DNA of 64,000 nt, from positions 33,749 through 97,748 of the forward strand of contig NZ_JABBPC010000003.1 of the NCBI RefSeq assembly GCF_012927485.1, given 5' to 3'. A model generated the notes under the pieces. The model did not search any database, had not been told where the DNA came from, and saw nothing but the letters and a program-made list of their open reading frames with translations. The position numbers were made by a program, and so were the translations under genes. This stretch comes from Polaromonas sp. GTDB lineage: Bacteria > Pseudomonadota > Gammaproteobacteria > Burkholderiales > Burkholderiaceae_C. The first letter of the stretch is position 1. Each line of letters begins with the position of its first letter. Positions 37,566 through 49,609 of the stretch are shown here, one piece after another.

Positions 37566-38584
37566 AACAATTTTTGCGCGGCCTTCAAAAGCGCAGCGCA
37601 GGACTCACTCTTCTCGTTGAAGTCTTTCCACGCGGTCTCGCGCGCAATAGCCTGCCATTTTTTCAAGGTGGCTTCGTCCATGTCATAGACCTTGGCGCCG
37701 GCCTTTGCGTAAATCTCTGCGGCGATCTTGTCGTCTGCGCGGGCGGCATCACGGGCGAAGGTTTCAAGCTCAGCACCCACCGCCATCACCACGTCCTGTT
37801 GCGCCTTCGGCAGCTTGCTAAACACCGCCTTTGAAATCATCAGTGGCTCAAACATGAACCAGTAGGTCTTATCGCGTCCAGAAGTCAGATGCTTGGCAAT
37901 TTCTTCGAGCTTGAACGAGATAAAACTTGTACTGGAAGTCATTGCCGCGTCCATCGCGCCGGTTTGCATTGCGGCGTAAATTTCGTTCGAAGGCAAGGTG
38001 ATGACCGAGGCGCCGGCCTGCTTGAGCATCATGTCCATCTCGCGGCTGCCGCCTCGCACTTTCAGGCCCTTGGCGTCACTGGGGACCAGCAGCGGCCGAC
38101 TCCGACTGGCGACACCGCCGGCTTGCCACACCCAACTGACAATAACCACGCCTTTCTCGTCGAGTACTTTGGAAAGCAGTCTGCCCACATCTGCAGTCTT
38201 CCAGGCCGCGCCTTGTTCATAGCTTGGCACCAATGCCGGCATCAATCCAATATTGGTCTCGGGAACTTCACCGCCGGCATACGACAACGGCACCAAGCTC
38301 ATGTCAAGTGCACCCTTGCGCATTGACGAGAACTGGGCATTTGTCTTCATCAGCGATGAACCGGGATAGACGGATGCCTTGAGCGCACCGTCCGTTCTTT
38401 TTTCGACCTCGGCGGCAAACCGTCGACACAGGCGATCACGAAAGTCGCCTTCTGTCAGCGTCCCGCCGGGAAACTGGTGGGAGATTTTCAAGCCCCCAGC
38501 CGATTGAGCCCACGCGCCGTCAGCTAGCGCGCCGAAAGCGGAGCTGCCCACCGCGTTAATAAAATTGCGTCTTGTTAAAGTCAT
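37562..38584 (-). CDS. TRAP transporter substrate-binding protein (DctP-like)
   Basis: LKISHQFPGGTLTEGDFRDRLCRRFAAEVEKRTDGALKASVYPGSSL...KGLKVRGGSREMD. Confidence 0.93.
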   Translation of the reverse strand: MTLTRRNFINAVGSSAFGALADGAWAQSAGGLKISHQFPGGTLTEGDFRDRLCRRFAAEVEKRTDGALKASVYPGSSLMKTNAQFSSMRKGALDMSLVPLSYAGGEVPETNIGLMPALVPSYEQGAAWKTADVGRLLSKVLDEKGVVIVSWVWQAGGVASRSRPLLVPSDAKGLKVRGGSREMDMMLKQAGASVITLPSNEIYAAMQTGAMDAAMTSSTSFISFKLEEIAKHLTSGRDKTYWFMFEPLMISKAVFSKLPKAQQDVVMAVGAELETFARDAARADDKIAAEIYAKAGAKVYDMDEATLKKWQAIARETAWKDFNEKSESCAALLKAAQKLL

Positions 38585-38622
38585 TGTTGTCTCCTGAACC
38601 GAGTGAAGGGATGTAAGCGCTT

Positions 38623-40122
38623 TTACTTAAAGCCATCTAGCAAGAAATTTTGTACGGTCCCTGATACGGGAATGTTCCCTTTCGCGAGCAGCGCTCGATG
38701 CTTGTCCAGGCGTTTCAAGTCGTAGAGATAATTCACCATCAGACCGTAAGATTGCTTTAGCCCTTTGGGCGAAGGATCGCCGGCCCAGTTGAGCCGCTCG
38801 ATACGCGCGCCGTTACCCAGATGAAAGCGCGCCACCGGATCCATGGGTTTGCCCTCGTCTAACAGCCGCCCAAGGTAGTGTGCGGCGCATTGCAGCAGCA
38901 TCTGACGGATGAGCGACTTCTCAGGCAAAGCCAGTGCACCTTCGGCGGCGGTCAAAAACTGCGCGGCAGTCAGCGCTTCAACCCCTACAGAACGGCCCAG
39001 CGCAGCACGCTCTTTACTGCCCATTTTTTCCAGCACGATCGCAGCATTCTTGCTTAACCAACTCCGAAAGCCCGGGATGGGCGAGAGCGTGGCAAACGTC
39101 TTTAATTTTGGAAACTCTTCCTTAAGCGTTTCGACCACACGTTTGATCAGTGAGTCTCCAAAGCTCACGCCGCGCAAGCCGGTCTGGGTGTTGCTGATCG
39201 AATAAAAAATGGCCGTGGTGGCTTTTTTCAGGTCGGCCGCGGCAGCGAGCTCATCAAGTAAAGGCATGATGTCGCTGGACATCTCGTCCGCCAGCGCGAC
39301 TTCGACAAAGATCAGCGGTACATCGGGGAGGCGGGGGTGAAAAAACCCATAACAACGCCGATCGCTGCCCAACCGGTTCTTGACATCGGCCCAACCCTTG
39401 ATGGCATGCACCGCTTCGTACTTGATGAGCTTTTCGATCATTGAGGCAGGAGAATCCCAGCTGATGCGGCGCAATTCGAGAAAAGCGACATCGAACCAGG
39501 TTGAAAAGAGGTTTTCCAATTCCGCATCAAGAGCAAGTAAGCGCTTATCGGATTTCAGGTAGGGCAGCAACTCGGCTCGCATGTCCACCAGAAACTGTAT
39601 GCCTTCTGCAAACACCGAAAACCGCTGCAACAAACGTGTCCGCGGCGAGACAAAAGCGCGGCGCAGCCGAATCTCGGCCTGCCCTTCCTCGGGGCTTCCC
39701 AACGCAGCTTCATAGAGCTCCCGCGCCGCAGCCACCTTTTCAACTTTCGGTCCGAACTGCTCGCTCATCAGCAGCCACGCGTCGTAGCGCTGCTCCGCAG
39801 TAGCGCCTGCATACCAGGCGGCGATGCCTTTGGCGCGCCGTCCGCCCTCCACTTCGCTCACGTGCGGGTCTACGACCGCTTGCAACTCGGTCAGGGTGCG
39901 GCGCAAAACGCGCGGAGACAAGGCTTCTTGCTTGCGCCGCAGCGTCGCTTGCAGGCGTTCACGCGTACTGCGATCCGCCGGTGTGGTCGCGGACGCTGTG
40001 CTTTTTGGCGCTACTGCCGATTTTTCTGCGGCTGCTGTTGCGCCTGGCACCGTTTTCGATGACGATTTTTCGGTCGCTGTAAATCGCGAAACGCCGCGGC
40101 TGATCCAGTCTGCGGCGCTCAT
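38623..40122 (-). CDS. matA: Malonyl-CoA decarboxylase
   Basis: CYGFFHPRLPDVPLIFVEVAL...TAIFYSISNTQTGLRGVSFGDSLIKRVVE...FATLSPIPGF. Confidence 0.92.
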   Translation of the reverse strand: MSAADWISRGVSRFTATEKSSSKTVPGATAAAEKSAVAPKSTASATTPADRSTRERLQATLRRKQEALSPRVLRRTLTELQAVVDPHVSEVEGGRRAKGIAAWYAGATAEQRYDAWLLMSEQFGPKVEKVAAARELYEAALGSPEEGQAEIRLRRAFVSPRTRLLQRFSVFAEGIQFLVDMRAELLPYLKSDKRLLALDAELENLFSTWFDVAFLELRRISWDSPASMIEKLIKYEAVHAIKGWADVKNRLGSDRRCYGFFHPRLPDVPLIFVEVALADEMSSDIMPLLDELAAAADLKKATTAIFYSISNTQTGLRGVSFGDSLIKRVVETLKEEFPKLKTFATLSPIPGFRSWLSKNAAIVLEKMGSKERAALGRSVGVEALTAAQFLTAAEGALALPEKSLIRQMLLQCAAHYLGRLLDEGKPMDPVARFHLGNGARIERLNWAGDPSPKGLKQSYGLMVNYLYDLKRLDKHRALLAKGNIPVSGTVQNFLLDGFK

Positions 40123-40787
40123 GAAGCCACCCGTGAACGCTGGCTGCAGGTCAGCTCGCGCAGAGCTTCGCGCTGGCGTGTCAGGTGCGTGCGCATGGAG
40201 GCTTCTGCGCCCTCACTGTCCCGGTTTTTTAACGCCGCAAACACGGCCAGGTGTTCCGACAGGCTTTGCGCCAAACGCCCAGGCGCATGCAGTTGCTGCA
40301 ACCGCGCAAGCTTCAGAATTTTCCGCAAATCAGCAATGGTCTGCGCCAGCCAGCGGTTGTTGGCAAGCAAAATGATGGCTTCATGAATAGCGAAATTGGT
40401 GGCGTAGTAATCGTTGATGCGACCAGCCAGTGCATGGCCGTTCAGCCGCTCGTGCAACGTCGTGAGGGCCGCCAGGTCGGCATCGGTCGCATTGCGTGCT
40501 GCCTCATACGCGCAGCGACCTTCAAGCAGCGCAATAACCGGAAAAATCTCGTCCAGATCCTGCTCGGTCACTTCATTGACGAAGCAGCCCCGCCTCGGCT
40601 CGTGACGCAGCAGTCCTTCTGCCGTCAACACCTTAAGCGCCTCACGCAAAGGGGTGCGGGAAATTTGCAGGCCCTCGCACAGGGCGGCCTCGTCCAGAAA
40701 GCTACCGGGCGCCAACTGCCCCGCGAAAATCTGCTCACGCAAGGTGCCGGCAACTTCCTGATGCAGTGAATTCGGGACAAGGCGCAT
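40119..40787 (-). CDS. GntR family regulator (probable malonate regulator)
   Basis: VAGTLREQIFAGQLAPGSFLDEAALCEGLQISRTPLREALKVLTAEGLL; 4 nt overlap with the decarboxylase gene. Confidence 0.9.
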   Translation of the reverse strand: MRLVPNSLHQEVAGTLREQIFAGQLAPGSFLDEAALCEGLQISRTPLREALKVLTAEGLLRHEPRRGCFVNEVTEQDLDEIFPVIALLEGRCAYEAARNATDADLAALTTLHERLNGHALAGRINDYYATNFAIHEAIILLANNRWLAQTIADLRKILKLARLQQLHAPGRLAQSLSEHLAVFAALKNRDSEGAEASMRTHLTRQREALRELTCSQRSRVAS

Positions 40788-41088
40788 AACGTGAACTCCC
40801 TAAACTGGCTTGATGTAAGAACCACTACGGGTCGCTATGAGGTAGTCGCTCAGGTAGCGGCCCTCCTCAAACAGGGGGGCGATTCGCACGCGCCGTTAGC
40901 GACCCGGCTTACACCACATAGTTAATCCGTAATTTCAAATAATTACAGGTAATTATCAAGAACCAGGAATTCAAAATCAAGCCGCTTGCGCCACAAAATC
41001 ACAGGTAGAAACCCGCCCCTTCAGTCTTTCGTCGGCCTGAAGGTTGGGGCCTGAAAGCAAGCGTGATTGCCATCAAATAAATAGCTTG

Positions 41089-41916
41089 TCAAAAGGCATT
41101 TAGTTTGACCTCACCTCGCCTGGAAGCCCAAATCCAGAGCCAAATACCCGCAGCGATCATGGGCAGGCAGAGCCATTGGCCCATGCTCATGCCCAGGGCG
41201 AGGATTCCGAGAAAGTCATCGGGCTCGCGGAAAAACTCGGCGATAAAACGGAACACGCCGTAGCCCACCAGGAAGGCTCCCGAGACCTGTCCCACCTTGC
41301 GCGGCTTGCGGGCGTAAAGCCACAGCAGGACAAACAGCAGCAGGCCTTCCATCAAAAACTGGTAGATCTGAGATGGATGGCGGGGAAGCATCGAGCCGCT
41401 GTTGGGAAATACCATGCCCCAAGGAAGATCAGGGTCGCTGAAACGTCCCCACAACTCACCATTGATGAAGTTTCCCACCCTTCCTGCAGCCAGCCCCGTT
41501 GGCACGCAGGGAGCAATGAAGTCCATCACCTGCAGCCAAGGCCGGTGCCGCGAGCGCGCAAACCACACTTGAGAAACCAACACGCCCAGCATGCCGCCAT
41601 GAAAACTCATGCCGCCTTGCCAAACCGCCAGAATTTCTAGCGGATGGGCCAGGTAGTAGCCCGGCTTGTAAAAAAGACAATACCCCAATCGCCCGCCAAT
41701 GACCACGCCCATCACACCCAGGAACAGGATGTCTTCGATGTCCTTGCGCGTCCAGGCTCCTTGGCCCGTGATGGACACATAAGGCTCGTGTCGGAGACGT
41801 AAAGTGGCCAAAAAAAAGAACAAACCAAAGGCCGCCAAGTAGGTCAGACCGTACCAATGAATGCCGAACGGTCCGATCTGAAGGGCAATGGGGTTGATTT
41901 GTGGATAAATAAGCAT
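41089..41916 (-). CDS. lgt: Prolipoprotein diacylglyceryl transferase
   Basis: [27 protein letters not shown]...[35 protein letters not shown]...[13 protein letters not shown]. Confidence 0.97.
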   Translation of the reverse strand: MLIYPQINPIALQIGPFGIHWYGLTYLAAFGLFFFLATLRLRHEPYVSITGQGAWTRKDIEDILFLGVMGVVIGGRLGYCLFYKPGYYLAHPLEILAVWQGGMSFHGGMLGVLVSQVWFARSRHRPWLQVMDFIAPCVPTGLAAGRVGNFINGELWGRFSDPDLPWGMVFPNSGSMLPRHPSQIYQFLMEGLLLFVLLWLYARKPRKVGQVSGAFLVGYGVFRFIAEFFREPDDFLGILALGMSMGQWLCLPMIAAGIWLWIWASRRGEVKLNAF

Positions 41917-41962
41917 GGGGGTATTTTGCACGCAAGTGGTTACCGCAAACGATGCAAAACCT

Positions 41963-42973
41963 TCACTCGGCCGATTGGCCGATAAATGCAACGAAGCGCG
42001 CTAGCACCGGGTTTGCGCTCGTATTGGACCAAATCAAACTGGTTTCGCATCCAGGAACTTCAGTCGGATGGGCCTTGCCAGGCCGGGTACTGCCCGCCCG
42101 GCCTTTCGTTCTACCGATAACGTTAGCCGGTGGCTTGGTTGAAAACAAAGTCCGGTAAACCACCCCTGGCCGCTGGAACTGCCGCACGCTGTCAGGCACC
42201 CAGGCGATCCCGAGGCCCGCAGACACCAGATTCACGATGGTCTGCATCTGGATGGCTTCCTGCGCCACGCGTGGCAGCTGGCCGGAGGCGTGGTACATCG
42301 CAAAAATCGCATCGTAGAGCGAAGGCAGGATGCGCCGTGGAAAAATTACCAGCGGCTGCTCGATCAGGTCGTCAAGCGTGATCCTGTCCTTGGCTGCAAG
42401 GTCGCTTTGCTCGGGCACAGCCACCACCAGCGGGTCTTGAGCAATGCGCCGGCACACCAGGCCAGGCGGCGCAAATCCCGGCGAATGCAGCATGAAGCCT
42501 GCATCAATTTCACCGCGCTCAAAGGCCTGGAGCTGGACATCGCCGGTGGCTTCAATCAGTTCAAGCTGCACCTTGGGATGTTGTTCGCGAAAAGCACGCA
42601 CCCAGCCCGGCAGCAAATCAAACCCGACCGTGGAAACAAAGGCAAGCCGCAATCGTCCCGCTTCGCCGTCGGCACTTGCGCGCGCATAAGCTGGCAGGGC
42701 GTAGGCGCGCGTGAGCAAATCGCGCGCCTCGGGTATCAACGCCATACCTGCAACCGTAAGCTCGACACTTCGTTTGGTACGGTCAAACAGTTTGAGTCCC
42801 AACAACACCTCAAGCTGTGCGATGGCCTGGGTCAGGGGCGGCTGCGTCATGTTCAGGCGCCGGGCCGCACGGCTGAAATGGAGTTCTTCAGCCACAGCCA
42901 GAAACTGGCGCCAAAGACGGAGCTCAATCAAAGGCGATTTGAGGAAATCAGTCACAAGGTCTGTCATATGCAA
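41963..42973 (-). CDS. LysR family transcriptional regulator
   Basis: [57 protein letters not shown]. Confidence 0.93.
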   Translation of the reverse strand: MHMTDLVTDFLKSPLIELRLWRQFLAVAEELHFSRAARRLNMTQPPLTQAIAQLEVLLGLKLFDRTKRSVELTVAGMALIPEARDLLTRAYALPAYARASADGEAGRLRLAFVSTVGFDLLPGWVRAFREQHPKVQLELIEATGDVQLQAFERGEIDAGFMLHSPGFAPPGLVCRRIAQDPLVVAVPEQSDLAAKDRITLDDLIEQPLVIFPRRILPSLYDAIFAMYHASGQLPRVAQEAIQMQTIVNLVSAGLGIAWVPDSVRQFQRPGVVYRTLFSTKPPANVIGRTKGRAGSTRPGKAHPTEVPGCETSLIWSNTSANPVLARFVAFIGQSAE

Positions 42974-43065
42974 TGCATATTAATACACTACAAATAATGG
43001 ATTGGTAAGAATCAATCAAAGCACGCATACTTGGCTTTCCTAACAAACTCCTCACAAAACGCCCC

Positions 43066-44760
43066 ATGGAAAATAAAACCATCCAGCTCAATCCCCGCAG
43101 CAAAAATATCACCGAAGGCAAAGCGCGCGCACCCAATCGTTCCATGTTCTACGCCATGGGCTATGAGGCAGCGGACTTCAAAAAGCCGATGATCGGTGTT
43201 GCCAACGGGCACAGCACCATTACGCCCTGCAACAGCGGCCTGCAAAAACTGGCAGATGCGGCCATTGCCGCCATTGAAGAAGCTGGTGGTAATGCGCAGG
43301 TTTTTGGCACACCCACCATTTCCGACGGCATGGCCATGGGCACCGAGGGCATGAAGTACTCGCTGGTGAGTCGCGAAGTTATTTCCGATTGCATCGAGAC
43401 CTGCGTACAGGGTCAATGGATGGACGGCGTGCTGGTAGTTGGCGGCTGCGACAAGAACATGCCGGGCGGCCTGATGGGGATGTTGCGCGCTAACGTGCCC
43501 GCCATTTTTGTCTATGGCGGCACGATACTGCCAGGCCACTACAAAGGCAAAGACCTCAACATCGTGAGCGTGTTTGAAGCCGTGGGCGAAAATGCTGCGG
43601 GCCGCATGAGCGATGAAGACCTGCTGGAAATCGAACGCCGCGCCATTCCCGGCACCGGAAGCTGCGGCGGCATGTACACGGCCAACACCATGTCCAGCGC
43701 GTTCGAGGCTCTGGGCATCTCCCTGCCTTACTCCAGCACCATGGCCAATCCGCACGACGAAAAAGTGAACTCTGCCAGGGAGTCCGCCAAGGTCTTGGTC
43801 GAAGCGATCAAGAAAGACATCAAGCCGCGCGACATCGTCACCAAAAAATCTATTGAAAATGCGGTCGCCGTGATTATGGCCATTGGCGGCTCGACCAATG
43901 CCGTGCTGCACTTTCTGGCCATCGCGCATGCCGCGGGGGTGGAATGGACGATTGACGACTTCGAGCGGGTGCGCCAGAAAACGCCGGTATTGTGCGACCT
44001 GAAGCCTTCCGGACAATACCTCGCGGTTGACTTGCATCGCGCCGGAGGCATTCCCCAAATTATGAAAATGTTGCTGGCCGCCGGTCTATTACATGGGGAC
44101 TGCCTGACAATTTCCGGGCAGACTATTGAACAAGTGCTCAAGGATGTGCCCGCTGTGCCGCGTGCAGATCAGGACGTCATTCGTCCTATAGGTAACCCCA
44201 TGTACGCGCAAGGTCACCTGGCGATTCTTAAAGGCAATCTCTCGCCCGAGGGTTGTGTGGCCAAAATCACCGGTTTGAAAAATCCCGTCATGACAGGCCC
44301 GGCCCGCGTGTTTGAGGACGAACAATCCGGACTCGCGGCTATTCTGGCCGGAAAAATTAAGGCAGGTGACGTGATGGTCTTGCGCTACCTGGGCCCCAAA
44401 GGCGGCCCCGGCATGCCCGAAATGCTGGCGCCCACCGGCGCGCTGATTGGCGCGGGGCTGGGAGAAACTGTCGGTTTGATTACCGATGGCCGTTTTTCCG
44501 GCGGCACTTGGGGCATGGTGGTCGGCCACGTCGCGCCGGAAGCCGCTGCCGGTGGCAACATCGCGTTTATCAGGGAAGGCGACTCCATCACGATTGACGC
44601 CCACCGGCTTGTGCTGCAATTGAATATCAGCGACGCTGAGCTGGAAAGCCGCAAAATCGGTTGGAAAGCGCCAGCACCGCGATACACCCGCGGCGTGCAG
44701 GCCAAGTTCGCGTTTAACGCCTCCAGTGCCAGCAGAGGTGCGGTACTTGACGACTATTAA
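43066..44760 (+). CDS. ilvD: Dihydroxy-acid dehydratase
   Basis: [28 protein letters not shown]...[26 protein letters not shown]...[20 protein letters not shown]. Confidence 0.97.
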   Translation: MENKTIQLNPRSKNITEGKARAPNRSMFYAMGYEAADFKKPMIGVANGHSTITPCNSGLQKLADAAIAAIEEAGGNAQVFGTPTISDGMAMGTEGMKYSLVSREVISDCIETCVQGQWMDGVLVVGGCDKNMPGGLMGMLRANVPAIFVYGGTILPGHYKGKDLNIVSVFEAVGENAAGRMSDEDLLEIERRAIPGTGSCGGMYTANTMSSAFEALGISLPYSSTMANPHDEKVNSARESAKVLVEAIKKDIKPRDIVTKKSIENAVAVIMAIGGSTNAVLHFLAIAHAAGVEWTIDDFERVRQKTPVLCDLKPSGQYLAVDLHRAGGIPQIMKMLLAAGLLHGDCLTISGQTIEQVLKDVPAVPRADQDVIRPIGNPMYAQGHLAILKGNLSPEGCVAKITGLKNPVMTGPARVFEDEQSGLAAILAGKIKAGDVMVLRYLGPKGGPGMPEMLAPTGALIGAGLGETVGLITDGRFSGGTWGMVVGHVAPEAAAGGNIAFIREGDSITIDAHRLVLQLNISDAELESRKIGWKAPAPRYTRGVQAKFAFNASSASRGAVLDDY

Positions 44761-44875
44761 CGGCTGATAACTTATAAGTCAAGCGGGCCCGAGAACCCGG
44801 TGAATCACCGGCTTGGGCGGGCTCGCGATTTGGGTAGTAAGACGGTTCTAGTAAGCCGATTAAAAACAGCTGGCT

Positions 44876-45118
44876 TTATTTCTTTTTTTTGGGCCCCAAG
44901 CCCAGGACGGCACGCTGCTTTTCGAGTCGATCCTGCTTTCGCTTATCCATCTTGTTGATTGCCTGCTGCTTGGTGTACCCCGAGGCGTCAGCCCACGTCC
45001 ACCAAGCCGCCGCAAGTGCAAAAGGTAACAACACAATCCACCAGCTTAAGGTGGCGGCCGGACCAAACTCCAGGAATTTCAGGGCTAGCACCACAAGACC
45101 GATCAATAAAAAATACAC
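44876..45118 (-). CDS. Small Trp-rich membrane protein (TIGR04438-like)
   Basis: MYFLLIGLVVLALKFLEFGPAATLSWWIVLLPFALAAAWWTWADASGYTKQQAINKMDKRKQDRLEKQ. Confidence 0.8.
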   Translation of the reverse strand: MYFLLIGLVVLALKFLEFGPAATLSWWIVLLPFALAAAWWTWADASGYTKQQAINKMDKRKQDRLEKQRAVLGLGPKKKK

Positions 45119-45268
45119 GTGTAACTTCCCGAAATTTTTGCCAGATCAAGTTATTACTACTTGTTGCAGCTCCCAACGTTGCCCCCTGAAACCGGGGTCA
45201 ACCAGCACCAATACAATGACGTTAAAACACTGTAACCGTATCCGTAACTTTTTTTCTCAGGACGCACC

Positions 45269-45583
45269 ATGAAACGTATTCTTTTAGCAATCGGTTCCGT
45301 GGCAACATGTTTTGCAGTGTCAACTCCCGCCTTGGCCGACCTGCAGTTGGCCACCGCCAAAAACTGCATGGCTTGTCACGCCATCGACAAAAAACTGGTT
45401 GGGCCTTCATACAAAGATGTAGCCGCCAAGTATGCCGGCCAGAAAGACGCTGCCGACAAGCTCGCAGCGAAAGTCATGAAGGGAGGTTCTGGCGTCTGGG
45501 GCCCGGTGCCAATGCCCGCCAATACCCAAGTCAGCCCCGACGAAGCCAAGAAACTTGTGGCCTGGATCCTGACGCAAAAGTAA
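45269..45583 (+). CDS. Class I cytochrome c (c-551-like)
   Basis: Signal peptide, CMACH haem motif, VWGPVPMPANTQVSPDEAKKLVAWIL. Confidence 0.95.
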   Translation: MKRILLAIGSVATCFAVSTPALADLQLATAKNCMACHAIDKKLVGPSYKDVAAKYAGQKDAADKLAAKVMKGGSGVWGPVPMPANTQVSPDEAKKLVAWILTQK

Positions 45584-45599
45584 TCAGCCCAATCCTGCT

Positions 45600-45636
45600 A
45601 CAAAAAAACCCCGCTTATCTGGCGAGGTTTTTTTGT
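45600..45636 (+). terminator. Intrinsic terminator
   Basis: ACAAAAAAACCCCGC-ttatctg-GCGAGGTTTTTTTGT. Confidence 0.85.
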
Positions 45637-45716
45637 AATATTTATACTGCGCCAGTTTTTATTCTAAGGGCTGGAGCAGTTCCTACATCGATCGCACCAC
45701 AAGTGCGCTGTGCACT

Positions 45717-47714
45717 TCAGTAAGCCTGACCCAACTGATCCAGAATCGCAGGGTTTTCAAGTGTGGAGGTGTCTTGTGTCACGGCTTCACCCTTGGCAAT
45801 CGAACGCAGCAGCCGGCGCATGATCTTGCCAGAACGGGTTTTGGGCAGATTCTCGGCAAAGCGAATGTCCTTGGGCTTGGCGATCGGACCGATCTCCTTG
45901 GCCACCCAGTCCCGCAGTTCCTTGGCAATCCGCTTGCCCTCATCGCCAGATGGCAACGGGCGCTTCAGCACCACGAAAGCACAAATGGCCTCGCCCGTCA
46001 GATCGTCCGGGCGACCCACCACCGCAGCTTCGGCCACCAGGTCGGCTTTGGACACCAATGCCGACTCGATTTCCATCGTGCCCATGCGGTGCCCCGAGAC
46101 GTTGAGCACATCGTCAATTCGCCCGGTAATGCGGAAATAGCCGTTGTCAATATTGCGTACTGCGCCATCCCCTGCAAGATAAAGCTTGCCGCCCATTTCT
46201 TCCGGGAAGTAACTCTTCTTGAAGCGCTCTGGATCGTTCCAGATGGTACGGATCATGGACGGCCAGGGGCGTTTTACAACCAGTAAGCCACCCGCGCCGT
46301 CGGGAAGATCCTTGCCAGTCTCGTCCACTATCGCCGCCATGATGCCCGGGAGTGGCAATGTGCAACTACCGGGAACCAATGGTGTGGCGCCTGGCAACGG
46401 CGTGATCATGTGTCCACCCGTTTCCGTCTGCCAGAAGGTGTCCACGATGGGGCACCGTTCACCCCCGATGTTTTTGTAGAACCACATCCAGGCCGCAGGG
46501 TTGATGGGCTCACCCACCGACCCGAGGACACGCAGACTGGACAGATCTGAGCGCGCCGGATGCACTTTTTCGTCAGCTTCAGCCGCCTTGATCAGCGAAC
46601 GAATGGCCGTCGGTGCGGTGTAGAAGATGGTGCATTTGTGGCGCTCGATCATCTGCCAGAAACGTCCGGCATTCGGATACGTCGGCACGCCCTCAAAGAT
46701 GATCTGCGTGGCGCCTGCCGCCAGCGGGCCGTAGGTGACATAAGTGTGGCCCGTGATCCAGCCAATGTCGGCCGTGCACCAGAACACGTCGGTCGGCTTC
46801 AGGTCGAAGGTCCAGTCCATTGTGAGCTTGGCCCACAACAGATAGCCGCCCGTGGAATGCTGCACGCCCTTCGGCGTGCCGGTCGAACCGGAGGTGTAAA
46901 GAATGAACAGCGGATGTTCAGCGCCCACGGATACCGGTGCGCATTCGGTGCTATGACCTGCGAGCGCTTCCGTAAAGGTTTTGTCGCGCCCTGCAACCAT
47001 GTTGCAGGCCGTGGCTGTGCGCTGGTACACGAACACGGCCCGGATGGACTCGCATCCGCCCATCGCCAAGCCTTCATCCACAATGGCCTTGAGCGGTAAT
47101 TCCTTGCCGCCGCGCATTTGATAATTGGTCGTAATGACCGCCACGGCGCCTGCATCGATGATGCGTTCCTGCAGCGCTTTGGCCGAGAAGCCGCCGAACA
47201 CGACGCTGTGGGTGGCGCCAATGCGCGCACAAGCCTGCATGGCGATCACACCTTCTAGCGTCATAGGCATGTACACCAAAACCCGATCGCCCTTCTGGAT
47301 ACCTTCGGCCTTTAGCGCATTGGCAAATTGGGAGACGCGTGCCAGCAATTCCTTGTACGTGGTTTTGGTGACCGTCCCATCGTCGGCCTCAAAAATCACC
47401 GCGGTTTTATTTTCTACCGGGGTGCCCATGTGCTTATCCAGGCAATTGGCAGAGGCATTGAGTTCGCCATCCGCAAACCACTTGTAAAAAGGCGCGTTAG
47501 ATTCATCAAGGGTCTGGGTAAACGGCTTATTCCAAACCAGATTTTCTCGCGCGAGGCGAGCCCAAAAGCCTTCGAAGTCCTTCTCGGCTTCCGAACACAG
47601 CGCGTAGTAAGCGTCCATGCCCGATATACGGGCAGCTTTAACCATGGCATCGCTGGGCGGGAACACGCGATTTTCAACCAACATAGACTCCATGGAAGAG
47701 CGGGCGGTAGTCAT
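45717..47714 (-). CDS. acs: Acetyl-CoA synthetase
   Basis: [27 protein letters not shown]...[20 protein letters not shown]...[10 protein letters not shown]. Confidence 0.96.
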   Translation of the reverse strand: MTTARSSMESMLVENRVFPPSDAMVKAARISGMDAYYALCSEAEKDFEGFWARLARENLVWNKPFTQTLDESNAPFYKWFADGELNASANCLDKHMGTPVENKTAVIFEADDGTVTKTTYKELLARVSQFANALKAEGIQKGDRVLVYMPMTLEGVIAMQACARIGATHSVVFGGFSAKALQERIIDAGAVAVITTNYQMRGGKELPLKAIVDEGLAMGGCESIRAVFVYQRTATACNMVAGRDKTFTEALAGHSTECAPVSVGAEHPLFILYTSGSTGTPKGVQHSTGGYLLWAKLTMDWTFDLKPTDVFWCTADIGWITGHTYVTYGPLAAGATQIIFEGVPTYPNAGRFWQMIERHKCTIFYTAPTAIRSLIKAAEADEKVHPARSDLSSLRVLGSVGEPINPAAWMWFYKNIGGERCPIVDTFWQTETGGHMITPLPGATPLVPGSCTLPLPGIMAAIVDETGKDLPDGAGGLLVVKRPWPSMIRTIWNDPERFKKSYFPEEMGGKLYLAGDGAVRNIDNGYFRITGRIDDVLNVSGHRMGTMEIESALVSKADLVAEAAVVGRPDDLTGEAICAFVVLKRPLPSGDEGKRIAKELRDWVAKEIGPIAKPKDIRFAENLPKTRSGKIMRRLLRSIAKGEAVTQDTSTLENPAILDQLGQAY

Positions 47715-48092
47715 TGATTTTGTCTCCTTTTGGTCATTGAATGCGTGATACTTTCGTGCTTCGCACTTACATGCCACTGACTGGCTTGAACCTTACAATT
47801 TTCAAAAAGCGCGGCAGCGTTCCGCGCCGCTCAATTTGATCACTGCCGCTCTTGAGAAGGCAGAACTCGCCTCGCGAGCGCCTTCCCCTTGTCTCGTGAG
47901 CTAACTTTATTGCTGCGATTCGTTCACGGTCGTTGCCACTTTACCCGGATTTGCTTCAAGCGCAAAGCGTCTATAAGGCGCAGTCTCCAATGGCACTGTT
48001 GAAGCTCCTATCAGCAAAAAGCGACCTCTGGCATGCTCGATCAACGGCGCAGAAAGGAAAGTTGCCAACGACCATTGCGAACAGGGCAGCGC

Positions 48093-49505
48093 CTATACCT
48101 TGTCCGCTCTAGTCCCCACCATATCGCCCGGTACTACCCACCGGTCAAATTGTTCGCCCGTCACATAGCCGGAGGCCAGAGCAGCTTCTCGCAAGCTGCT
48201 GCCTTCCTTGTGCGCTTTTTTGGCGATGGCTGCGGCCTTGTCGTAACCAATGTGGGGATTCAGCGCGGTCACCAGCATCAGCGACCGGCTTACGAGTTCC
48301 GTGATGCGCTCCTGGTTGGGCTCGATACCGACCGCGCAGTGGTCGTTAAAACTCACCATGCCGTCGGCCAATAGGCGCACGCTTTGCAGGAAGTTGTATG
48401 CAATCATGGGTCTGAATACATTCAGCTCGAAGTTACCCGATGCACCGCCGAAGTTGATGGCAACATCGTTGCCAAACACTTGGCAGCACAACATGGTGAG
48501 CGCTTCGCTTTGAGTCGGATTGACCTTACCCGGCATGATGGACGAACCCGGCTCATTCTCCGGGATGCTTAACTCACCAATGCCGCTCCGCGGACCGCTC
48601 GCCAACCAGCGCACGTCGTTGGCGATTTTCATCAGGCTGCCAGCGAGCGTTTTCAGTGCCCCATGCGCATGAACCAACGCATCGCAGGAGGCCAGCGCTT
48701 CGAACTTGTTCGGCGCCGTGATGAAAGGTAGACCCGTCATTCGCGCCAACTCTGCCGCCGCTTGCTCAGCGTAGCCAGCAGGCGCGTTCAACCCAGTGCC
48801 TACGGCTGTGCCGCCCAGTGCCAGTTCGCAGAGGTGTGGAAGCGCTGCCTGCACGTGCTTTTCGCCCTGCTCCAGTTGCGTTGCGTAGCCAGAAAACTCC
48901 TGCCCCAACGTCAGCGGCGTCGCGTCCTGCAGATGCGTACGGCCGATTTTCACGATGTTGTCGAACTCCCTGGCTTTGTGCGCCAGCGTGGTGCGCAGCT
49001 TCACGATGGCCGGGATCAATTGGTTCGTGATCGCTACCACGGCCGAGACATGCATGGCGGTTGGAAATACATCGTTTGACGACTGGCTGCGGTTGACATC
49101 GTCGTTCGGGTGAACCAATCGCGCCTCGCCTCGCGCGCCGCCGAGCAGCTCGCTGGCACGGTTGGCCAGTACCTCGTTGACGTTCATGTTGGTTTGCGTG
49201 CCGGAGCCCGTTTGCCAGACCACCAACGGGAACTCGCCGGGATAGTTGCCCGCAATCACTTCGTCGGCGGCGCCGATGATTGCGCGGGTTTTTTGATCAT
49301 CCTGCAAACCCAATGCGTGGTTGACGACCGCTGATGAGCGTTTGATCTGAGCCAAAGCGCGGATGATCTCACGCGGCAGCTGTTCCCCAGAAATATCGAA
49401 ATTCTGCAAGGATCGCTGCGTCTGCGCGCCCCACAGGTGGTTGGCTGGCACTTCGATAGGCCCGAATGTATCGCGCTCAGTTCGCGTGTTTGTAGGTGAA
49501 CTCAT
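48093..49505 (-). CDS. fumC: Class II fumarate hydratase
   Basis: [28 protein letters not shown]...[24 protein letters not shown]. Confidence 0.97.
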   Translation of the reverse strand: MSSPTNTRTERDTFGPIEVPANHLWGAQTQRSLQNFDISGEQLPREIIRALAQIKRSSAVVNHALGLQDDQKTRAIIGAADEVIAGNYPGEFPLVVWQTGSGTQTNMNVNEVLANRASELLGGARGEARLVHPNDDVNRSQSSNDVFPTAMHVSAVVAITNQLIPAIVKLRTTLAHKAREFDNIVKIGRTHLQDATPLTLGQEFSGYATQLEQGEKHVQAALPHLCELALGGTAVGTGLNAPAGYAEQAAAELARMTGLPFITAPNKFEALASCDALVHAHGALKTLAGSLMKIANDVRWLASGPRSGIGELSIPENEPGSSIMPGKVNPTQSEALTMLCCQVFGNDVAINFGGASGNFELNVFRPMIAYNFLQSVRLLADGMVSFNDHCAVGIEPNQERITELVSRSLMLVTALNPHIGYDKAAAIAKKAHKEGSSLREAALASGYVTGEQFDRWVVPGDMVGTRADKV

Positions 49506-49609
49506 GGTGTTGGCGTGACCTGTCAAAATAGAGGATTACGGCTTTTTAGCATAGCCTTTAATAAAAGCAACTCTCACTGGGTGGAGGTTGCACCACTTTC
49601 CGAAACGCC

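Noticed and set aside
43012-44058. 348 aa ORF on - strand
   Set aside because: Antisense to ilvD, which has strong family motifs; a high-GC shadow ORF.
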